A stretch of DNA of 11,286 bases from an uncultured Clostridia bacterium (GTDB taxonomy: Bacteria; Bacillota; Clostridia; Christensenellales; Borkfalkiaceae). Shown piece after piece: positions 7,747-11,286 of the stretch (position 1 is the stretch's first letter; every line of letters starts with the position of its first letter). The notes beneath the pieces were generated by a model. It saw only the letters and a list, made by a program, of their open reading frames with translations, had not been told where the DNA came from and made no database searches. The stretch spans positions 1 through 11,286 of the forward strand of contig CANPWF010000044.1 in assembly GCA_947581885.1 (NCBI GenBank), read 5' to 3'. A program made the position numbers and the translations under genes.

Positions 7747-7794
7747 AACCCGAACCGAACACTTAATAAAGCGGACGGTTTGGGTTTTTTCTTT
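7747..7794 (+). terminator. Intrinsic terminator of the five-gene operon
   Basis: An 11-bp stem pairs 7747-7757 (AACCCGAACCG) with 7776-7786 (CGGTTTGGGTT), with one G-U pair and an 18-nt loop. It runs straight into a T-rich tract to 7794. It lies about 73 nt after the SpeD-like gene, the expected place for the end of the operon transcript. Confidence 0.75.
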
Positions 7795-7810
7795 GCTTGA
7801 AATCGGAAAC

Positions 7811-7990
7811 GCGGCGGTTTATGCCGCAATAGCCGCTTGGAGTTGGGCGTGATAAGCTAATCGGAAGCATTTTCGGCAGAAGAAGATCGCAGAAATAATG
7901 GGCAAGTCCGAGAGTTGTATCACGCAGAGACTTGCAAGCCCAAAACTTACTCAAATTCAATATCGTATGTCGAAGTTTTGGGGAATATAG
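7811..7990 (+). pseudogene. Decayed helix-turn-helix regulator remnant
   Basis: One frame reads AAVYAAIAAW, then two adjacent stops at 7850-7855, then resumes as KKIAEIMGKSESCITQRLAS up to a stop at 7988. The second part looks like a Cro/phage-type helix-turn-helix. Just upstream of it, in another frame, SEAFSAEE reads like the natural start of the same helix, which suggests at least one small indel. No intact start or ribosome site is present. I read it as a broken regulator from a former mobile element, but the stretch is short and could be partly chance. Positions 7991-8034 hold nothing further. Confidence 0.35.
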
Positions 7991-8011
7991 AGTTTTTTGC
8001 CGTTTGAACGA

Positions 8012-8040
8012 TTGCCTTTTGAGGGAAATCGTGTTATAAT
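8012..8040 (+). promoter_or_regulatory. Sigma-A promoter of the HAD-chimera gene
   Basis: The -35 box TTGCCT (8012-8017) and a perfect -10 box TATAAT (8035-8040) are separated by exactly 17 bp. Transcription would start near 8047, immediately before the AAGGAG ribosome site (8050-8055) and the ATG at 8061, leaving a very short leader. The chimeric gene can therefore be transcribed independently of the upstream operon, which is terminated before it. Confidence 0.75.
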
Positions 8041-8060
8041 TAATATTATAAGGAGTAAAT

Positions 8061-8828
8061 ATGGGATCGTTGTTGTTAAATTCCACTTCGTCGCAAGGCA
8101 TATTTCCTACGGACTGGGCTCAATTTATTCCTTCTCTTATTGCAACGATTGTGGGCTTTCTTTTAGCTTTGTTGTTTCAGCAGATTTTATATAATGCTAT
8201 AACGGGAAGAAAAAAGGCCAAAGCGCAGATTATCAAAATAAAAAACGAATTATCTGACATCGTAAGAGAAATAACATTGATAATAGACGAGGAAACGGAA
8301 AATCAAACAACTTTAGCTTATATAGATCCCATCAAAACTCCTGTGTGGGATGCCGTGCTCAACACAAATGAATTGCAGTTGATTTCCGATTATTTAGATA
8401 AGTCACGGAAAAAAGTTCTTATTGAGGATAAAAGCGATATCTTAACAAAAATTTTTGGTTTGTATGGATTGATTAACTCTATTAAAAATAATTACAAATT
8501 AGCTATAATAAGCAATGGGGAAGCAAGCCAGCAGAGACAAAAGCTGGAAAAAACGGGTATAAAAAAATTTTTTAACGATATTGTAGTTGCGAATAATGAT
8601 ACTCGCCCCAAACCGAACTGTGACATTTTTCAAATTGCTTGCAATCGGCAACGCGTTGATTATAATCAATGTTGCTATGTCGGAGATAACTATTATACCG
8701 ATATGATACCCTGCAAAAAACTTGGGATACGAGGTATATATATAAATAGAAAACGTAACTCGATCATCGATCCGCAAATCTCAATTATAAATAATTTAAT
8801 GGAGCTTTCAGTTATACTAAAGCAATAA
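8061..8828 (+). CDS. Membrane-anchored chimera with half of a HAD hydrolase
   Basis: This 255-residue protein joins two unrelated parts. Residues 20-45 (IPSLIATIVGFLLALLFQQI and flanks) form one transmembrane helix. A Lys-rich segment and a helical region containing TPVWDAVLNTNELQLI (93-108) follow, like small membrane-anchored proteins in phage and clostridial genomes. From about 145 it becomes a HAD phosphatase C-terminal half: IISNG (149-153, motif II), RPKPNCDIF (182-190, motif III Lys184) and YVGDNYYTDM (206-215, motif IV Asp209 and Asp214). The N-terminal HAD part with the nucleophile DxD motif is absent, so phosphatase activity is unlikely. It has its own promoter and an ideal AAGGAG site 5 nt before the ATG. 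The DNA is markedly more AT-rich than its neighbours. It is probably a deletion-born fusion kept open by chance or recently formed; a working fusion is possible but less likely. Confidence 0.7.
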   Translation: MGSLLLNSTSSQGIFPTDWAQFIPSLIATIVGFLLALLFQQILYNAITGRKKAKAQIIKIKNELSDIVREITLIIDEETENQTTLAYIDPIKTPVWDAVLNTNELQLISDYLDKSRKKVLIEDKSDILTKIFGLYGLINSIKNNYKLAIISNGEASQQRQKLEKTGIKKFFNDIVVANNDTRPKPNCDIFQIACNRQRVDYNQCCYVGDNYYTDMIPCKKLGIRGIYINRKRNSIIDPQISIINNLMELSVILKQ

Positions 8829-8875
8829 AAGAAATTCCTTTTAGAATACCGATGAATTTTTTCGTCCCATTGAAA

Positions 8876-9037
8876 TCAGGCTGCTTTCATTCTATAATTT
8901 CGATTTTTCGTGTCCATTTGAATGTTCAACCCTTCAAGCAAACTTTCGAGGATGATACCTTCGGCGTGTCGGGGATATTCTCCATTGCGGGCAGGACTTT
9001 CATGCCGTTGGCGCGCAGGGCCATTTTATGTGTCGCC
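8876..9037 (-). pseudogene. Serine recombinase (resolvase domain) fragment, frameshifted
   Basis: Read on the minus strand, this encodes THKMALRANGMKVLPAMENI and PDTP. After a one-base frameshift near 8960-8964 it continues as EGIILESLLEGL. Together these match the conserved core of large serine recombinases, where the family reads approximately ENIPDTPEGIILESLLEG before AEYYSAEL. The match stops after LLEGL, and a short unrelated tail reaches a stop at 8876-8878. The N-terminal catalytic-serine part and the long C-terminal DNA-binding part are both missing, so nothing functional remains. It is a scar of an integrative element next to the putative defence operon. Positions 8829-8875 hold nothing I can name. 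Confidence 0.6.
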
Positions 9038-9053
9038 GCCGCGGACTTGCCGC

Positions 9054-9281
9054 GGGATTTTGACGGGGCTTGCGGCGTGCGCGCCGTGCACGGTAGCCGT
9101 TTTCATCTTGCTCATCCTCATGCTCATGATCTTTGCGCGCGAGATAAGCGCCGCCCTTCCCTTCTTCGTCGTCGCCCGCGCCGTCTTTCCCGCCGTGCAC
9201 CTTACGGCCGCCATCGTCCTTCTCGGGCGCTATATCGCATGGCGAAAAACCCCGCGCGCCGCACAAAGATTGACAGAATGA
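9054..9281 (+). pseudogene. C-terminal fragment of a GC-rich membrane protein
   Basis: From about 9054 a GC-rich frame reads through two hydrophobic segments, VAVFILLILMLMIF and ALPFFVVARAVFPAVHLTAAIVLL, into a basic tail RYIAWRKTPRAAQRLTE and a stop at 9279-9281. The third-position GC bias matches the kinase gene downstream rather than the AT-rich gene upstream. The frame stays open back to an ATG at 8922, but that part lies opposite the recombinase remnant, so the true 5' end seems lost at a junction around 9040-9060. It is probably the tail of a resident membrane-protein gene truncated by an insertion or deletion. A short intact protein from the TTG at 9060 cannot be excluded, but I see no ribosome site. 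Confidence 0.4.
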
Positions 9282-9285
9282 TCCC

Positions 9286-9323
9286 ACGCAAAAAGAGCGT
9301 CCCGCGGGACGCTCTTTTTGCGT
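9286..9323. terminator. Perfect 38-bp palindrome, bidirectional terminator
   Basis: Two 19-base arms (9286-9304 and 9305-9323) are exact reverse complements with no spacer. The stem has the GC core GAGCGTCCC/GGGACGCTC, flanked by A5 on the left and T5 on the right. RNA from either strand would therefore fold and end in a U run. It lies 4 nt after the membrane-protein tail (plus) and 77 nt after the kinase stop (minus), so it can serve both converging transcripts. Confidence 0.8.
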
Positions 9324-9336
9324 AACTTTTCCTGTA

Positions 9337-9391
9337 AGGTGTTCGAGCACGGCCGCCTCCGGGTCCCCATGTTTGAACGGCTCGAACACCT
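9337..9391. repeat. 12-bp inverted repeat 3' of the kinase gene
   Basis: AGGTGTTCGAGC (9337-9348) and GCTCGAACACCT (9380-9391) are perfect complements around a 31-nt loop. The repeat lies in the 3' untranslated part of the minus-strand kinase message. No U-run follows on either strand, so it is not itself a terminator. It could be a 3'-end stabilising structure. Confidence 0.5.
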
Positions 9392-9400
9392 CGCGCCAAT

Positions 9401-11059
9401 TTACACCTTAAAGCAACTGCCGCCGATAAACTCCCGGAGAAGGGAATTGCACGGGATGAGCGATTCGTCGTCGATCTGACGGAAGTATTTCAACGTCTTG
9501 ATGAGCCTGTTCGCCACGAGGTACTGCGGGTCGGAGGCCTCGATCTTGGTGAGCGCCTCCATGGCCTGTGATTTGAGCGCGCACAGTTCGTAGCCGAGGC
9601 TGGAATTGAACACGAAGTCGGCGTTCTCCTGGTTGGGATAGATCCAGCGGAATTCGCCGTTGCGCACCGATTGCCACATATCGATGGTGTTGGCGGCCGA
9701 GCAGTTGCGGAACTTCATATCGCGGACGATGCGCCTTATGAGCCGCACATTGGTGATGGAGAGAGGCGAGTGGTCATCGATGTTCATCTGCGCATGCGGG
9801 GCGATGTACACCTTATATTTTTGGTGTTTCGGGATGGACTTCGTGAGTTTCTCGTTGAGCGCGTGGATGCCCTCGATGATGATGGGCACGTTGTGCTCGA
9901 CGCGGATGGTCTTGCCCGCCTCGCGGCGGTCCTCACTGAAGTTGAAGCGCGGAAGCGTCACCTCCTCGCCGTTGATGAGGTCGTAGAGATCCTTGTTGAA
10001 GAGTTCAATATCGAGGCAGTCGATGTGCTCTAAGTCGAGTTTATCGCGCGGCTTGCCTTGGAGTTCGCAGATGCGCGCCTTATCGAAGTAGTAGTCGTCC
10101 ATGGAGATGGTGACGGGGTTGATGCCGCGGGACAAAAGTTCGATGCGCAGGCGGTTGCAGAACGTCGTCTTGCCGCTCGAGCTCGGCCCCGCGATGGCGA
10201 TGAGGCGGACCTCCTTGATGTGCTTTTCGATGGCCGCGCCGAGTTCGGCGAGCTGGCGGTTGTGATACGCCTCGCACATCTGCACGAATTCCAGCGTCTC
10301 GCCCGCTTCGATCAGGCGGTTGATGTCGGTCACGGTCTGCGTCTTGGTCTTTTCCGCCCAATTATACGCCCGTTGCAGCGTCTTGCAGTAGGTCGCCTCC
10401 TCCTCGAACTCGGGAATGTGCGCGTCGAGGTCGTGGCGGGGATACTGGATGATGATGCCGGGGCTGTACGGCGTCATGGCATAGTTGTGGATGCACCCCG
10501 TGGAGGGCACCATGTAACTGTGCAGATAGTTGTAGTACTCCCCGCACTTGTAGAGGTGCACCGTTTTCTCGGGGCGGTATTTGAGAATTTCGATCTTGTC
10601 GTCGAGATGGAACTTTTTATAGATCTGAGTCGCCTCCTCCACGGTCACGGTGACGCGCTCGATGGGAAGATCTGCCTCGATGATGCGCCCCACCTCGCGG
10701 GTGATGGCCTCGACGGCGCGCGACATGTTGAAACTCTCCGTCACCGCCTGGCAGGAGATGGAGCGCGAAATGTTGTAGGAAAAGCGGATCTTCACATCGG
10801 GATAGATCCTGTAAAACGCCATGGCGACGATGTACTGCAAACTCGCCCTGTACGCCCTGCCCGCCTCGGCATTGCTCAAATTGAGGAGTTTGATGGTCAT
10901 GCCGTTGTTCTTTTCCGAGAGTTTATAGCGGAGTTCCTTCACCTGTGCGCCCACTTGGCACACGACGAGATTCTTCCTGTCCTTCGGGTCGACGAGTTCC
11001 AGAACCCGCGTGCCCTCCTCCACGGACACCTGCTTGTTGTTGAATGTCACTTTTATCAT
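9401..11059 (-). CDS. Nucleoside kinase (uridine kinase-like) with TGS domain
   Basis: This 552-residue cytosolic protein belongs to the uridine kinase/phosphoribulokinase superfamily, in the long form with threonyl-tRNA-synthetase-like N-terminal domains. Residues 1-60 are a TGS domain. About 61-230 resembles the ThrRS second additional domain, although its usual HxxxH zinc motif is not evident. The kinase follows: Walker A GPSSSGKTT (291-299, Lys297), substrate-site SMDDYYFD (319-326), Walker B-like PIIIEGIHAL (392-401) and an Arg-rich lid RLIRRIVRD (439-447). The predicted reaction is ATP-dependent 5'-phosphorylation of a nucleoside, probably uridine or cytidine, in pyrimidine salvage; substrate is assigned by family. 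GAGGGG lies about 8 nt before the ATG. It is transcribed alone, converging on the scarred region, and looks like stable chromosome bordering the island. The long plus-strand open frame opposite it is a codon-bias shadow. Confidence 0.92.
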   Translation of the reverse strand: MIKVTFNNKQVSVEEGTRVLELVDPKDRKNLVVCQVGAQVKELRYKLSEKNNGMTIKLLNLSNAEAGRAYRASLQYIVAMAFYRIYPDVKIRFSYNISRSISCQAVTESFNMSRAVEAITREVGRIIEADLPIERVTVTVEEATQIYKKFHLDDKIEILKYRPEKTVHLYKCGEYYNYLHSYMVPSTGCIHNYAMTPYSPGIIIQYPRHDLDAHIPEFEEEATYCKTLQRAYNWAEKTKTQTVTDINRLIEAGETLEFVQMCEAYHNRQLAELGAAIEKHIKEVRLIAIAGPSSSGKTTFCNRLRIELLSRGINPVTISMDDYYFDKARICELQGKPRDKLDLEHIDCLDIELFNKDLYDLINGEEVTLPRFNFSEDRREAGKTIRVEHNVPIIIEGIHALNEKLTKSIPKHQKYKVYIAPHAQMNIDDHSPLSITNVRLIRRIVRDMKFRNCSAANTIDMWQSVRNGEFRWIYPNQENADFVFNSSLGYELCALKSQAMEALTKIEASDPQYLVANRLIKTLKYFRQIDDESLIPCNSLLREFIGGSCFKV

Positions 11060-11112
11060 AATATTTCCCCTCTTGTTTGGTTTTTCCCCTTTTCTTTTTC
11101 GGTTGAAAACTT

Positions 11113-11141
11113 ATTATACACCAAAAAAATTTATTTTGCAA
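11113..11141 (-). promoter_or_regulatory. Promoter of the nucleoside kinase gene
   Basis: On the minus strand a TTGCAA -35 box (11136-11141) and a perfect TATAAT -10 box (11113-11118) are 17 bp apart. The predicted start near 11106 leaves a leader of about 47 nt with an A/G-rich stretch before the ATG ending at 11059. Confidence 0.75.
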
Positions 11142-11181
11142 GCGGTTTTGAAAAAATTTTTCTGTTTTTGTGAATTGCAAT

Positions 11182-11286
11182 CAGGCGGTGCCGCCACCCC
11201 ATCGATGGCAGTAAATATCCCCCACTAAAGTGGGGGCTTTAGGAAGCCCTAAAGGGCAGGAAACCGGCGCGGCGCTCAAGCGCCGA
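11182..11286 (-). other. Multi-hairpin region, possible IS200/IS605-type end
   Basis: Three hairpins follow one another: 11219-11225 with 11230-11236 (CCCCCAC/GTGGGGG, loop TAAA), 11237-11243 with 11248-11254 (CTTTAGG/CCTAAAG), and 11271-11275 with 11280-11284 (GGCGC/GCGCC). The palindromes GGCGGTGCCGCC and CCATCGATGG lie just inside. On the minus strand AAGCCCCCACTTTAGTGGGG resembles the hairpin at the right end of IS200/IS605-family elements, which is also the 3' end of the omega RNA used by TnpB. If so, the tnpB gene would lie beyond the right edge. No coding sequence is seen here. A structured leader or repeat of another kind is equally possible. Confidence 0.35.

Noticed and set aside
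9000..9389. Minus-strand open frame of 129 codons running from 9389 through the palindrome
   Set aside because: It reads across a terminator-like palindrome and opposite the membrane-protein tail, with no ribosome site or recognisable motif.
10058..11173. Plus-strand open frame of 371 codons opposite the nucleoside kinase
   Set aside because: The kinase on the other strand has clear Walker and TGS motifs, a promoter and a ribosome site. The plus frame is low-complexity and is a third-position GC shadow.

Overview
This window looks like an accessory (island-type) stretch from an uncultured member of the Bacillota, most likely a gut-associated clostridial lineage. That placement is an inference from several signs: strong AGGAG-type Shine-Dalgarno sites, sigma-A promoters with exact 17-bp spacers, intrinsic terminators, a DUF6273-like domain, and a 552-residue TGS-domain nucleoside kinase of a type common in clostridia. 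No rRNA, tRNA or CRISPR array is visible.

Layout. Positions 1-265 hold no gene I can support. A near-perfect promoter (266-294) and a leader of about 88 nt precede a tight five-gene, same-strand operon (389-7673): (1) a TIR-domain protein with a DUF6273-like C-terminus; (2) a 749-residue, mostly helical protein of unknown family with a coiled coil; (3) a ParA/MinD-like ATPase with the KGGxGR variant Walker A; (4) a 745-residue protein of unknown family; (5) a tandem S-adenosylmethionine decarboxylase (SpeD)-like protein. Its first domain has lost the pyruvoyl-forming serine, and its second keeps every catalytic residue at canonical spacing. Gaps are 15, 6, 2 and 2 nt, and the operon ends at an intrinsic terminator (7747-7794). 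Beyond it lies a scarred stretch (7.8-9.3 kb). It holds a decayed helix-turn-helix reading frame, an AT-rich gene that joins a membrane anchor to the C-terminal half of a HAD phosphatase, a frameshifted serine-recombinase remnant, and the tail of a GC-rich membrane protein ending at a perfect 38-bp palindromic terminator. A minus-strand nucleoside kinase (9401-11059) with its own promoter looks like the start of ordinary chromosome. The last ~100 bases fold into consecutive hairpins and may be the end of an IS200/IS605-type element whose body lies outside the window.

How the genes may work together (inference). The operon has the build of a prokaryotic conflict/immune system. It has a TIR enzyme (NAD+ cleavage or signal production) as the likely effector, a signalling-type P-loop ATPase as the switch, and two large helical proteins as scaffold or sensor. 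The unusual part is a SpeD-like pyruvoyl enzyme, or pseudo-enzyme, as the fifth component. I recall no characterised defence system with this gene set. The flanking recombinase and HTH debris supports horizontal acquisition.
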